DNA of 64,000 nt. Origin: Bradyrhizobium sp. sBnM-33 (GTDB lineage: Bacteria; Pseudomonadota; Alphaproteobacteria; Rhizobiales; Xanthobacteraceae). Every line of letters starts with the position of its first letter. Position 1 is the first letter of the stretch. A program made the position numbers and the translations under genes. The stretch spans positions 1,860,001-1,924,000 of the forward strand of contig NZ_CP136624.1 in the NCBI RefSeq assembly GCF_032917945.1, in the 5' to 3' direction. Positions 26,265-35,980 of the stretch are shown piece after piece. The notes below the pieces were generated by a model. It was not told the origin of the DNA. It did no database searches and saw only the letters and a program-made list of their open reading frames with translations.

Positions 26265-28229
26265 ATGAATCAGCGGGATGTGGCCGAAGTCAATCTTCAC
26301 GACCTACAGGTCTCGGATCCGCTGATTGGGAAATGCCAGCACTTGGTGACGGAAGTGGCGATTCCCTATCAATGGGACGCGCTGAACGACCGCAATCCCG
26401 CAGCGACACCGAGCCACGCGGTAGAAAACTTCCGTATTGCCGCCGGACGTGCGAAGGGGGAGTTCTACGGCACGGTTTTTCAGGACAGTGATGTCGCAAA
26501 ATGGCTAGAGGCGCTTGCTTGGTCGCTATGCCAGACACCCAATCCGGACCTGGAGAAAGCCGCCGATGAGCTGATTGAATTGATTGCGGCCGCCCAATGC
26601 GGCGACGGCTATCTCAACACCTATTTCATGCTAAAGGCGCCTCAGGACCGCTGGAGCAACCTAGCCGAATGCCATGAGCTTTACTGTGCCGGCCACTTGA
26701 TTGAAGCGGGTATCGCTTTCTTTCTGGCTACTGGCAAACGACGCCTGCTGGAGGTCGTTTGCAAGCTTGCTGACCATCTCGGCACAGTTTTCGGCCCGGA
26801 GCGCGATCAGTTACACGGCTATGATGGCCATCCAGAAATTGAACTTGCATTGACGCGCCTCTACGAAGTAACGCAGGAGCAGCGATATCTGACGCTAGCC
26901 AATTATTTCGTGGAGCAACGCGGCACAGAGCCGCACTTCTATGACATAGAACACGAGAAACGCCGGCAATCCTGCCACGTCAAATCATCTGGCGTGCCCT
27001 TGACGGTGAAAAATAAAGCCTATAGCCAGGCGCACCTGCCAATTTCGGAACAGCGGACCGCAACCGGTCATGCGGTTCGGTTTGTATACCTCATGACTGC
27101 GGTCGCTCATCTCGCGCGGCTGCGTCAGAACGAGCAGCAACGCCAGGCTTGCCTGCGGCTATGGCAAAACATGGTGCAGCGCCAGATCTATATCACCGGC
27201 GGTATCGGCTCGCAAAGCTTCGGCGAAGCGTTCAGCAGTGATTACGATCTGCCGAACGATACTGCGTACGCGGAAAGTTGCGCGTCGATTGGCCTGATGA
27301 TGTTCGCGCGCCGTATGCTGGAGATGGAAGTGGACAGTCGCTATGCCGACGTGATGGAGCGCGCGTTCTACAATACGGTCCTGGGCAGTATCGCTTTTGA
27401 TGGGCGTCACTATTTCTATGTTAACCCGCTCGAAGTTCATCCCAAAACGCTGCGGTCCAATGGCATCTACAGTCATGTCAGGCCGGTGCGGCAACGCTGG
27501 TTTGGCTGCGCCTGCTGTCCGCCGAACATCGCACGCATCTTCACATCAATTGGTCATTACATCTATACGCCATGCTCCGACGCGCTCTATATCAATCTCT
27601 ATATTGGCAATAGCGTGGCGGTATCGGTCGGCGGGCATACGCTGCGGTTGCTCATGAGCGGCAACTATCCTTGGAGGGACGAGGTGGAAATCGCTGTGGA
27701 ATCTGCACAGCCAATCGCCCACACGCTCGCCCTGCGCCTGCCGGCATGGTGCAGCGCGCCGGAGACGACCCTGAACGGCGAACCTGTCAATTGCGAGTCG
27801 CGCAAGGGCTATTTGCACATTCACCGCACGTGGCGGCAGGGAGATCGGGTCAAACTATCGCTGCCGATGGAAGTACGCCGCGTATACGGTCATCCGCAAC
27901 TTCGCAATTTGGCGGGCAAGGTGGCTATCCAGCGTGGCCCTTTGATTTATTGTCTGGAAGAAGCCGACAACGGGACCGAGTTACACAACGTTTGGCTTCC
28001 TGCAGAAAGCCGGTTTTCGCTTATCGAAGGCACTGGTCTCTTTAGCGACAAGATTTTGCTGCAGGCTGATGGGGCCAGGTTGCAACACACGCATTCTGAA
28101 GAAAGGGCGCTTTATCAGTACGACAAAGTGCCCGGACAGCTACAACTGCAGCCGCTGACATTCATTCCGTGGTTCAGCTGGGCTAACCGCGGCGAAGGCG
28201 AAATGCGGATTTGGATTAATGAGCGTTGA
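26265..28229 (+). CDS. GH127 beta-L-arabinofuranosidase
   Basis: The 654-residue protein matches the length and layout of GH127 (former DUF1680) enzymes such as HypBA1: an alpha/alpha barrel followed by beta domains. The metal and nucleophile residues are present at almost the same numbers as in HypBA1: Glu337 and Cys339 in AYAESCAS, and Cys417-Cys418 in CACCPPNIAR. These enzymes remove beta-1,2-linked L-arabinofuranose from hydroxyproline-linked arabino-oligosaccharides of plant extensins and related glycopeptides. ATG 26265 has a strong AGGAG upstream. No signal peptide is visible, so it probably acts in the cytoplasm on imported sugars or leaves the cell by another route. It stands alone between a dead peptidase and an effector gene on the opposite strand. 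Confidence 0.88.
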   Translation: MNQRDVAEVNLHDLQVSDPLIGKCQHLVTEVAIPYQWDALNDRNPAATPSHAVENFRIAAGRAKGEFYGTVFQDSDVAKWLEALAWSLCQTPNPDLEKAADELIELIAAAQCGDGYLNTYFMLKAPQDRWSNLAECHELYCAGHLIEAGIAFFLATGKRRLLEVVCKLADHLGTVFGPERDQLHGYDGHPEIELALTRLYEVTQEQRYLTLANYFVEQRGTEPHFYDIEHEKRRQSCHVKSSGVPLTVKNKAYSQAHLPISEQRTATGHAVRFVYLMTAVAHLARLRQNEQQRQACLRLWQNMVQRQIYITGGIGSQSFGEAFSSDYDLPNDTAYAESCASIGLMMFARRMLEMEVDSRYADVMERAFYNTVLGSIAFDGRHYFYVNPLEVHPKTLRSNGIYSHVRPVRQRWFGCACCPPNIARIFTSIGHYIYTPCSDALYINLYIGNSVAVSVGGHTLRLLMSGNYPWRDEVEIAVESAQPIAHTLALRLPAWCSAPETTLNGEPVNCESRKGYLHIHRTWRQGDRVKLSLPMEVRRVYGHPQLRNLAGKVAIQRGPLIYCLEEADNGTELHNVWLPAESRFSLIEGTGLFSDKILLQADGARLQHTHSEERALYQYDKVPGQLQLQPLTFIPWFSWANRGEGEMRIWINER

Positions 28230-28260
28230 CGCGAACGCCTGAGTCGCGCGTCAAGTGCGA

Positions 28261-29340
28261 TCAAGTTTGGCCGTGATGATGCCGTATCATCTCGGGCGCA
28301 TCGGAGCTGACCCTTGCTTTCTTGACGGGCGGACCATCTTGCAGTGCGTCAGCCGTGTTCGGATTATCTACGCTGGCTGTCCGATAGTCAGCTAGATTGC
28401 CGCCCAGAAACAAGACCTCGGTCTCCTCGGTCGGTATTCCCCTCACCCAAACTCGCAACTCCTCATCTCCAGGAGCATGGCCGCGCTCTAAAATACCGTT
28501 GATTTTTTTGGTCGGCCAAGCGGTGACACTCGGTACCGTGTAGGTGTGTAACTTCTTAGCGTTCTCTGCAATTGCCTTCGCGCCATGCTCGGTCTCGTCC
28601 TTTGAAAGGAGCAGTCGTGAGGGGTCCTCGCACAATGACACAAAAGCACTCTCTGTAACGCCTTGGGTGTGCAATGCAGCGAGGCGCGCCATATCAATTT
28701 CGTCCTCCCTTTCGTCGTCCGAGCAGATAGCGGCCTTAGAAACATGCGGGCTAGCGTGAGCACGCAAATCCGCTAAGGAACGCACATGCGCGATGGCACT
28801 CACCTCCTTCTCTAGGAGCGGCTCGCAATCGATGTCCTCGTTCTGAAAACGGTGTAGCGGCAGATACGATGATGCCAACACGTCCTCGAGAATGCGGTCG
28901 CCATCGATACTGCCCGCGGAAGATCCGGTTGTTCTTGGCCACTGTGCTGTTCGCTGCTCAGCCAGCCTGATCTCGTTCCTGAGCGCCTCAACGTTCGCTC
29001 CGGCCAGTGATGCGGCAAGCTCGGCGCGCCCTCGGATGAACGATGGGGCCGGGCACCGTTCGCTTTCCTGGATAGCGCACGCTCCCAGATTGCCTTTCGT
29101 CATGATCGAGGGCGATCCAACTTCGGAATCTGTCAAAGCGGTAGCTGAATCAGACGTTTGGTGGATTGGCCGAAGGTCACTTAGCTGCTGCTCAAAGTTC
29201 GCTTGGTCCGCGGACGGGTGTGCTGGTGACCTGGTTTGTCCGCTCAGGTCGTCCGGCTGTTCCGGCGCCCGTTGATGCTGCCGCAGGAGACCGTAAGCTT
29301 GAACGGAGTCTTCTGCAGTGTTCGGTGTATCGATATTCAT
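28261..29340 (-). CDS. Putative type III secreted effector, unknown family
   Basis: A tts box on the same strand (29391-29408) ends 50 bp before ATG 29340, which has GGGGA six bases upstream; the longer frame to 29439 would start before the promoter and is rejected. ATG 29358 is an alternative. The 359-residue protein is hydrophilic, begins MNIDTPNTAED, is rich in Ser, Thr, Gln, Glu and Asp at the N terminus as expected for secretion signals, and has no membrane segment. Near the C terminus PPVKKARV resembles a monopartite nuclear localisation signal. I do not recognise a catalytic domain. The promoter suggests TtsI control and delivery into plant cells during infection. Confidence 0.7.
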   Translation of the reverse strand: MNIDTPNTAEDSVQAYGLLRQHQRAPEQPDDLSGQTRSPAHPSADQANFEQQLSDLRPIHQTSDSATALTDSEVGSPSIMTKGNLGACAIQESERCPAPSFIRGRAELAASLAGANVEALRNEIRLAEQRTAQWPRTTGSSAGSIDGDRILEDVLASSYLPLHRFQNEDIDCEPLLEKEVSAIAHVRSLADLRAHASPHVSKAAICSDDEREDEIDMARLAALHTQGVTESAFVSLCEDPSRLLLSKDETEHGAKAIAENAKKLHTYTVPSVTAWPTKKINGILERGHAPGDEELRVWVRGIPTEETEVLFLGGNLADYRTASVDNPNTADALQDGPPVKKARVSSDAPEMIRHHHGQT

Positions 29341-29390
29341 TGTGTTCCCCGCGAGCATAGGTGCATCGGTCCTATTTTTGTAAGGGGGGC

Positions 29391-29408
29391 GGCTTTCGAG
29401 AAGCTGAC
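29391..29408 (-). promoter_or_regulatory. tts box for the effector gene at 28261-29340
   Basis: The minus strand reads GTCAGCTTCTCGAAAGCC, one base from the tts-box core GTCAGCTTNTCGAAAGCT bound by TtsI. It points toward the minus-strand effector gene. Confidence 0.85.
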
Positions 29409-29941
29409 GAGTCAGAGAAGGAATGCCACTGACGCCCAAACTTTTTCGATCGCTTCCCGCTCAGCTGCCATCACTGCGGAGGAGAGCGCCCCACGAACCT
29501 GCATCGGCGGCGCGGATCCACCCTCCGCCACGAAGCGGACGACTCGTGGCCTGCAACAGCACCACTACAGGATGTCAGAGCCGTGGGGGCGATAGGGCTC
29601 TCTCCTTTCTAGTCGCGCTCGCCGTCGTGGCTCGCTGCGGCGCCTGCGGCCCAGGCACCCGAAAGATCTACCGAGCTCAGCCGCAGCGCAAGCATCGGCC
29701 GGGCAAGGCTCATCATTTTGATTTCGACTTCAGCATGATGGCCTGCACGGCCATAGGGCGATCCGCTGCCCCGTACTGGGCTGCTAGCGGAGCGGCAAAC
29801 GGAGGTTGCAATTGCTTTCCCCTTCCCGACTCAAAACTCTCTCATGCTCATAGGAGCCTTTCTTCGGCAGACACCGATCCTGCTGCACCCGCAGAAAGAA
29901 CGCTTTGGCCATTGGCTCATATTCTATTTTCTCTAAACCGC

Positions 29942-29959
29942 GTCAGCTTCTCGAAAGCT
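29942..29959 (+). promoter_or_regulatory. tts box for the decayed effector at 30032
   Basis: The plus strand reads GTCAGCTTCTCGAAAGCT, a perfect core, followed by an ACGATAGTAG stretch like the 3' part of the consensus. It lies 73 bp before the ATG at 30032. The stretch between the two tts boxes (29409-29941) shows no convincing gene. Confidence 0.92.
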
Positions 29960-30031
29960 AACGATAGTAGCGTGGGAGGTCGAGAGCGAACGCTGCTCAG
30001 ATATGCGAAACGGCTCCAATCGGACGGGAAC

Positions 30032-32113
30032 ATGGCCCCATTTAACAAAATCAATCCGTTCGACAGAGAGTTTGCTGCCTACAACTCCACGGTCCAACAG
30101 CCGCAACAGCAGCAAGTGGATTTTGCGCAGCATTTGGACGAGCTGCCTCAGATGGATGCCGTTAATCCCGACAGAGAGTTTTCGATATCTCTGAGGAAGA
30201 CGATCGCCTCATCCAAGCAGCGGCCGATGCAGCCCGTGATCGGGGGACGCCGCCGAGCACCGTCACCGTCGGCATTTATGATCATCATCTTCGCAAATTG
30301 GCTGATGTGCTCAAGCGTTCTGGCCAAACTATTGCTATGCTCGATGACGAGTCGTTGCTCGATCGCGCTAAACGGCTGTTTCCGAAAGACAAGGTAATCG
30401 TCCCCGCGTTGTCAATGCTTAGTCGATATCGTGAGCCCGGTGCCGCCGCTCGCCCCATTACAACACATTATCGCGCTTCCAAAGAAGATGACCGCCTCAT
30501 CAGGGCGGCGGCCGAAGCAGGCTTTGGTCGAGCGATCGACCGGAAAACCGCCGAAAATTATTCTAGCAATCTTCGCAAGTTATCTGCAGCACTCCGGCCT
30601 TCCTCGATTGCTATGCTTGGTCACGATTCGCTGGTCGGCCACGCTAAGAGGTTGTTTCCGAGCGACAACAAACTCATCTATGCGTTGAACAGGCTTCGTG
30701 AGTACCGCGAGAGCGCGGGCAGGGCACTTCGCGCGAGGAGGGAGGCAGTTCGCGGTTGCCATTAGGGCCGGCGGCCCATGTGCCCGTGCAAAGTTTCGGT
30801 CAGGAACAGCTTTTGGGTAGTGCCGCGGATCGGGGCGGCCCGGTGCTGGCCGACAGATTCGATGCGCCGGAGCTTTGGCAGGGAATGGGTTCAGCCGCCC
30901 ACTGGCCCGCGCAGAGTGTCGACCAGGAGCAGCTTTTGGATGCCGCGGATCGGGGCGGCGAGCCTGCAAGCCAGCTTTGAAGAGCGCGTGAGCGGACTGC
31001 GAGACGGTTCGGGCTCGGGCAGGTCCAGGCGCGGCTACAGCCAGGCCTTTGGGGAGGACGTGGCGCTTATTCGCGAAGCCAAGCGAGCAGCCCGCGACAA
31101 AGGCGTACCCGAGCGTTGCGTCACGAACGCGCGAACTGATGTACAAGATCGAAGCATCTGGCTTCGCTAGAACAATAGGGCTCCAATAGCGGGCCGGCTT
31201 GACCACGATTCCCTTGTGGCCGATATGCGGGACTATATCACCAATGGTGGTGGTCCCCGGAGTGTCGTGTCGTCGGTGAACAAGCTCCTGCCCGGGACAC
31301 TCCCGACGCTAGACGACCTACTCGGTCGAGCCCCTCGCGCCCTAGATCCCTATCCCCTAGATGCCCGCCTGATCAACGAGGCGTTGTGGCACGCCGCGCG
31401 CGACGTTGGAGCCTCGACTGGTGAGCAGAGGAGGCCTATTCATATGCGGGCTACCCGTCTTCGCGCGCTCAGTGACTGGCTGAAAAAGGAGAATAGGGGG
31501 AGCTCGTTGGCCGGCTCAACGGCAGTCAGCGGCAGTCAGCGGCACCAGTACGCGTTTCAGGAAGACGTTACGGTGTTCAGGGGATCGGGTCGAAATCGAA
31601 CACTAATGGACGGGGATTTGGCGATCCTTCGGAACTACCTACAAACGGTCGACGCGGACCAGGCGCTGGGGTTGCAAGGCCGCGAGCAATCGGGTTTGCC
31701 CGCAATGGAGGGCGATCAGGACCCTTCTGTCGGGGCTCCGTTGTCAGACATCTATGGCGGTCTTGAGCCACTGGTTCACCTGAATGCGCCCACACCGTAC
31801 GATTTGCGTGACGATGCTCACCCTGCGCCCGCGCTGGACCTCGCCGGACCGTCTGTCAGGGCTCCGTCGCCAGACATCCACGGCGGTCTTGAGTCACTGG
31901 TTGATTTGAATGGGCCCACAGCGCACGATTTGCGTGACGATGCTAAGTCTGCGCCGGCGCTGGAACCGCCGGACCGTCGTCGTCTGCCAGGGCCCGTCGC
32001 CAGACATCTACGGCGGCCTTGAGTCACTGGTTGATTTGAATGCGCGCACAGCGCACGAGTTGCGTGACGATGCTGACTCTGCCCCGCCCTGGACGCCGCC
32101 AAACCGGCCGTAA
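30032..32113 (+). pseudogene. Repeat-containing type III effector, multiply frameshifted
   Basis: Starting at ATG 30032 under a perfect tts box, the protein begins MAPFNKINPFDREFAAYN. A one-base loss near 30183 moves the frame to one encoding two related repeats of about 80 residues (EEDDRLIQAAADA, LRKLADVLKRSGQ, SLLDRAKRLFP; then KEDDRLIRAAAEA, LRKLSAALRPSS, SLVGHAKRLFP). Further shifts follow near 30765, 30970 and 31170. The C-terminal part has three tandem repeats around DIYGGLESLVDLN. The repeat style recalls the N-terminal regions of large bradyrhizobial XopD/NopD-like effectors, but no C48 SUMO-protease domain is present. It is probably a non-functional remnant. Confidence 0.65.
31735..32105 (+). 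repeat. Three tandem repeats of about 126-130 bp in the effector pseudogene
   Basis: Copies start near 31735, 31861 and 31988. Each encodes a variant of PSPDIYGGLESLVDLNAPTA followed by LRDDAxSAPAL. The third copy is in another frame because of a small deletion near 31985. Confidence 0.8.
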
Positions 32114-32649
32114 GTCGTCCGGAATCGTCCCACCCGGTAAGCGGTTCAGAGGCATATCACGCAGCGACCTGATTTCTGTTTCGCCGTTCCTGCAGGACTT
32201 TCCCACGGCACCTACCAGCTGCCGGACGCGGGCAGGGGAGGGCAATTGGTCGACGTCAAGGCCAGCCGCGAGCTAGCCGACGTTTTGGTTCGACATGGAT
32301 GGCAATCGCACTGAGAGGCTTCGAGATTTGCAAGAGCGGGTTAATCGGCGCGAATGCGAGAGTGACTGCGTCGCTGATCAATCAACGCGGCAGAAGCCAC
32401 GCTGATAGTGCGATCTTCTGTCGCCAGCGCTCGCCTTCGCATATTATTGATGACGAGCTTTGCAATCGCTGCCGGCAGGAAAATGATCTGGACTTTGAGG
32501 CCGCGAACCCAAGACCAAAGCGATCCTGACGACCCCAGGAAATCACACCATCGCTGTTGCGGGACCGATTACCGGGGCGAATCCGCCTTCGGCCGCCAGT
32601 GAAGCAGTTCAAGTGCGCGGGCGATACGCAAGATATCGCGCGCAGGTCA

Positions 32650-32883
32650 CTACCCTTCACATCCGTAGCAGCTACGACAGGATTCCTGCATTGTCCGCAC
32701 CGCGACACGCGCCAAGATAGTTGGATCCGATTCACCCCCTGCGGCCAGAGTTAAGACCTTCTCGGCAAGGCATGCCTTCAACGAAGACGTCCGCCTCGCT
32801 TCGGGCACTATCCGGACAGCATGCTCCAAAACACCTCTCAACTCAGCACATACTTTATTTTGCGCGGATTTTGCAGGCGTCAT
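32650..32883 (-). CDS. Small hypothetical protein with a C-terminal CxxC
   Basis: ATG 32883 opens a 77-residue frame (MTPAKSAQNKVCAELRGVLE...) ending in CRSCYGCEG and a TAG stop. The composition is that of a folded helical protein. I do not recognise a family. It lies between an effector pseudogene and IS fragments, so it may itself be a remnant. The 539 bp before it (32111-32649) shows only short broken frames. Confidence 0.35.
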   Translation of the reverse strand: MTPAKSAQNKVCAELRGVLEHAVRIVPEARRTSSLKACLAEKVLTLAAGGESDPTILARVAVRTMQESCRSCYGCEG

Positions 32884-33059
32884 GATGCTACTCCACAAAA
32901 TAGAACCTGTTCATGCGGGCTCCGGCCTACCCAGCCAGTGTTTCCAAAAAAAACATAGAACTCGGCACCCGATGGCCCCTTCCGTCGAGTGAGTGTGGCA
33001 GTCGGGTTGGGGACGGTCACACCGACGAATACAGGAGATATGATGAGGTCATGTGACAG

Positions 33060-33330
33060 TTCGACGAAGGAATCACTGCGGCTCGCTGGGATGTAGTGCC
33101 ACTCGATCTGCCGGTGCTGCGACCAGCCCGTTGCCATGCTGGTGAGCTCGGTGCCGCGGGGGACGATCATCGCTGGACAAACGTGGAATGCAATCACAGC
33201 GTTGAGCTCGCGCGCGACCCGCAAGACTGGCGACGAACGTATCAACGATAAGCAAGACGTTCGCGCGTGAAGTCATCGACGATGGCCAGGATGCGGAAGC
33301 CAGAATAGATTTCAACTTCTAATTGGTCGA
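33060..33330 (-). pseudogene. IS3-family OrfB (integrase) remnant
   Basis: Fragments in alternating frames match the rve domain of IS407-type IS3 elements: FRILAIVDDFTRE, VARELNAVIA, RGTELTSMA, WSQHRQIEWHYI. The middle Asp block has lost part of its NGTE motif. It is truncated at both ends. Confidence 0.6.
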
Positions 33331-33369
33331 GAGCGTCCAGGCCCTCATCGCGCTCTTGGGGAGCTCAGT

Positions 33370-33585
33370 TCATTTAGCGGAAGACCGAAGCGCTCTGGCA
33401 CTCCCGGGGGCGGCGCGTAGCCGGCCAAGGAATGGCTTCAATGCTCTTTCGATGGCGTCCCGATCAGCCAACAGCTTTACCTTCGTCCACAACCAGATCG
33501 TCTCGTCCATGTCGACATCCAGTCCAGAGAAGAATTCGATGCGCTGGCTGCCTCCGCGTCGCTCAACGCGCGAAGTTTGCGCCAC
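33370..33585 (-). pseudogene. IS110-family transposase N-terminal remnant
   Basis: A 71-residue frame contains EFFSGLDVDMDET and DAIERALKPFLGRLR, typical of the start of IS110-family transposases of this type. The remainder is absent. Confidence 0.5.
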
Positions 33586-33945
33586 AGTCAGTTCCCTTGC
33601 CGCTCACCACAGTGCCAGCCCAAAATCCACCCGGTATCGCACTCGCACTACGGTTCATCCGAAGATGTGCTGAACGATGCCTCCTTTTTTTCAGACGAGA
33701 AGCGCGTAATCCTATCGTCATGGCCCTTGGATATGTATGGTCAATTCTCCCCGGCGCTTCGCGAGGTAACGCTTATCCTGCATAGACTGTATCTGGACGA
33801 CATGCTGGCGGCGCTGAAGCAGCTGGACGAGAAGAACGGCCCGCCGCCACGCGGGGATTGGCCACGCGGCGGCCTCGTTTCAGCAGGCCTGACTGCACTG
33901 CTGCTGACGAGCCGCAGCGTTCTATCGACAGACACGCTGCGATGA
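33577..33945 (+). pseudogene. Fragment of a small conserved rhizobial hypothetical protein
   Basis: The frame contains SSEDVLNDASFFSDEKRVILSSW, shortened here to its key parts EDVLND, EKR and ILSSW, followed by LDDMLAALKQLDEKNGPPPRG. The pattern recalls small proteins of about 80 residues that recur near rhizobial genes of unknown function. There is no credible start before EDVLND and the end is replaced by unrelated sequence, so it is called a remnant. Confidence 0.3.
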
Positions 33946-34074
33946 GGTGGTATCGATCGATGCAAGCCTCGCGCACACCGAATCATTCGCGATCGGGCCG
34001 CGAGGCAAATGTACTGCCCCTTGCTGAAGAATGGCACGATTGGTCAGTAGTTCCAAACTAAGTAGGCATCCGGG

Positions 34075-34380
34075 ATGACTTCGATTGATGATAGCTTAAG
34101 TGAGATCAAATCCGTGCGGAACGACATTTGGCGTTGTCGTAGATTGCTTCAAACCGAGCTGCCTGATGCGGAGCGAAAAGTCGTTGAGAAGCGCCTGCTT
34201 GAACTGCGTTCCGCCTTTGAACGGCTCTTAGCAACCACATTTCCTTTGACGTTGAGGCTGTGTGGTCAATTCGGAGCCTGTGCCGCCCGGCCGCGGCTGT
34301 CGATGCCAGACCATTGCGCCAACCGGCCGCGCGGATCGATCTCCAAGAGTTTGACACCGGAACGAACATCGCTGCCGTGA
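34075..34380 (+). CDS. Small hypothetical helical protein
   Basis: ATG 34075 opens a 101-residue frame. The first 60 residues (MTSIDDSLSEIKSVRND, then RRLLQTELPDAERKVVEKRL, then AFERLLATTFP) look like a genuine amphipathic coiled-coil protein. The last 40 residues have a different composition and overlap an antisense remnant, which suggests that the native end was lost. Function is unknown. Confidence 0.4.
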   Translation: MTSIDDSLSEIKSVRNDIWRCRRLLQTELPDAERKVVEKRLLELRSAFERLLATTFPLTLRLCGQFGACAARPRLSMPDHCANRPRGSISKSLTPERTSLP

Positions 34381-34773
34381 CGGGAGATGCCGCGCAGCAC
34401 ACCGTCCCGCGAGGCCACCACCGGCCCGCCGGAGATGGCCGATTACGAGATCCTTGTAGATGCGCGTGCCGATTTCGACTGGCGCCCGCCAACGGCCGGC
34501 GAAGTTTGAGTAGACAAAGCGTTTCCGCGCCTAGATCACCAGCCGGTTCGCAATGGCGTCGGCAGCATCGGTCCATCCGTCTCCGTCGACGATGCCGATC
34601 CTGCCGGGTTTCGTCTGCGACATGGAGACGAGGACCTGCCCCCGCCTACTGCAGTCGGCGCGAACCGCTTTAAGCATCTGCATGGTATCATGGACGCGCT
34701 CACCGGCGACATCTTCCATCTGCGCGGTGTCGGCAAACAGCGCGTCATGAAAGGCCATCTTGCCCCGGATCAC
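34264..34773 (-). pseudogene. Remnant resembling a molybdenum-hydroxylase accessory protein
   Basis: Two minus-strand pieces can be read. One contains IRGKMAFHDALFADTAQ (34531-34773). The other contains APVEIGTRIYKDLVIG, then DGVLRGISRHG, then VKLLEIDPRGR. The order GTRIYKD / DGVLRGI / EIDPRG resembles the C-terminal part of EF2563/YqeB-type proteins found with molybdenum hydroxylases. Frameshifts separate the pieces. The family link is tentative. Confidence 0.3.
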
Positions 34774-35059
34774 AGGCGGGCGTGCAGCACGCGCTTTCTG
34801 TCCGAAAGCAAACCCTCGGCTTGTCTCAAATCCGCCAATCTGTTGCGAACGCGACGTTGCGCAAAAGTCCGAGGGCTATCGCGTCGCTTACGCTGGCCTA
34901 AAACCTTGCAGGAAATAAGCAGATAAGGGCCAATGTTTTTTGCGATCGCCGCACATCCGGTGTTTTGCCCCGACAATATGGATGCACTCGGCGCTTTCAA
35001 AGATGCGCGCATCGTTCACTTCGCAATGGTGCAACGGTTGCGGGCAGATCGGGTGCTGG

Positions 35060-35745
35060 ACGATCGATCGATTCCGACGGCCGCCCTCTAGCCATCATAG
35101 CCAATCTGGTCGGCCAACCGTGAAGCTGCATTGCCTGCTCGCGCGCGACTGCGGGCAATTGTTGGCGCCGCGCTCGGGGCTACAGAAGAGGCTGTCAGAG
35201 CTGAAGCCCACCCGCGACGGCAAGAAGGTCCATTTCAAGCGTCATCAGCACCGTCACTGCGGCCAGATCGAGAAGATCGCGGTCGTTGCCAAGTCCAACA
35301 CGATCGTACTGTTGCGGGGCGTTCCGTGACCGGCGAGGAACTGGTCGCCACGCGTGCACGAGCTGTCGCCCCCGCTGCCTGAGACGGTGCTGGATCGGAA
35401 TTGTCCGCCCAAGAGAAGAGGCCTTTCATCGGAGCGCTGAACTCCGCTCAAGGAATATCGAATGGCTGACATGGCAACGCCGTTTCTCGACGAGATCGGT
35501 GAGATCTCGCCACTCCCCCAGAAGCTGCTCTGTCTCCTGCAGGAGCAGGGGTTCCAGCGCGTCGGCGACTAGAGACTATCAAGGTCGCCGTACTGTCACT
35601 GATGCCATCAACCGCACTCTCCAAAGGCGGTGGCGCGAAACAAGTACCGCGCAGACCTCTACCATGGCATCAGCGTCGGGGAGCGGGGCGAAAATTACCC
35701 ACCGCGACACCGTTATCGCGGGCGTAGAGAAGTCGGGCTGGGCGC
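35060..35745 (+). pseudogene. Relic of a NifA-type sigma-54 activator
   Basis: Scattered over three frames one reads, in the order found in NifA: LAIIANLVGQ and VKLHCLLARD (end of the GAF domain), LQKRLSELKP, EKIAVVAKSNTIVLLRG followed by TGEEL (Walker A region), HELSPP, LPETVLDRN, EKRPFIGALNSAQG (GAFTGA region, degenerate), FLDEIGEISPLPQKLL (Walker B), LLQEQGFQRVGD, and KYRADLYHGISV. The C-terminal HTH is not seen. At least five frameshifts or stops make it inactive. It lies directly upstream of fdxN, which has its own NifA sites. Confidence 0.7.
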
Positions 35746-35841
35746 GGGCGGAGGGCGATTCGCCTCCTCGAGTTAACCCCATGCCAGACCAGCTACGCGC
35801 TCAAGAAGTACGGCATTCATATCAGGCGCCTGTGAGCCGAG

Positions 35842-35876
35842 TGTTGTGGTCGCGACACGCTGTCTGGCCCAGGACA
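35842..35876 (+). promoter_or_regulatory. Two NifA upstream activating sequences for fdxN
   Basis: TGT-N10-ACA occurs at 35842-35857 and again at 35861-35876. Both are perfect, on the same face about one and a half to two helical turns apart, 45-79 bp before the -24 element. Confidence 0.85.
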
Positions 35877-35920
35877 CGCGCGAGACGGAAAATAGCCGAG
35901 ATAAATCAAAGCTCGGCGTT

Positions 35921-35936
35921 TGGCACGAGCCTTGAA
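35921..35936 (+). promoter_or_regulatory. Sigma-54 (-24/-12) promoter of fdxN
   Basis: TGGCACG, four bases, then TTGAA: the -24 half is perfect and the -12 half has one change from TTGCA. It ends 44 bp before the fdxN start. A/T-rich sequence at 35890-35910 could bind IHF. Confidence 0.8.
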
Positions 35937-35980
35937 AGAAAGAAGCCGTCCCGCGTCGCCTGCCCAAGGAATCGGAGTTT

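Noticed and set aside
28261..29439. Longer form of the effector gene starting at 29439
   Set aside because: That start lies upstream of the tts box at 29391-29408, so transcripts would not include it.
30032..32560. XopD/NopD-type SUMO protease
   Set aside because: No C48 catalytic motifs were found in any frame after the repeats, so only a repeat-effector remnant is claimed.
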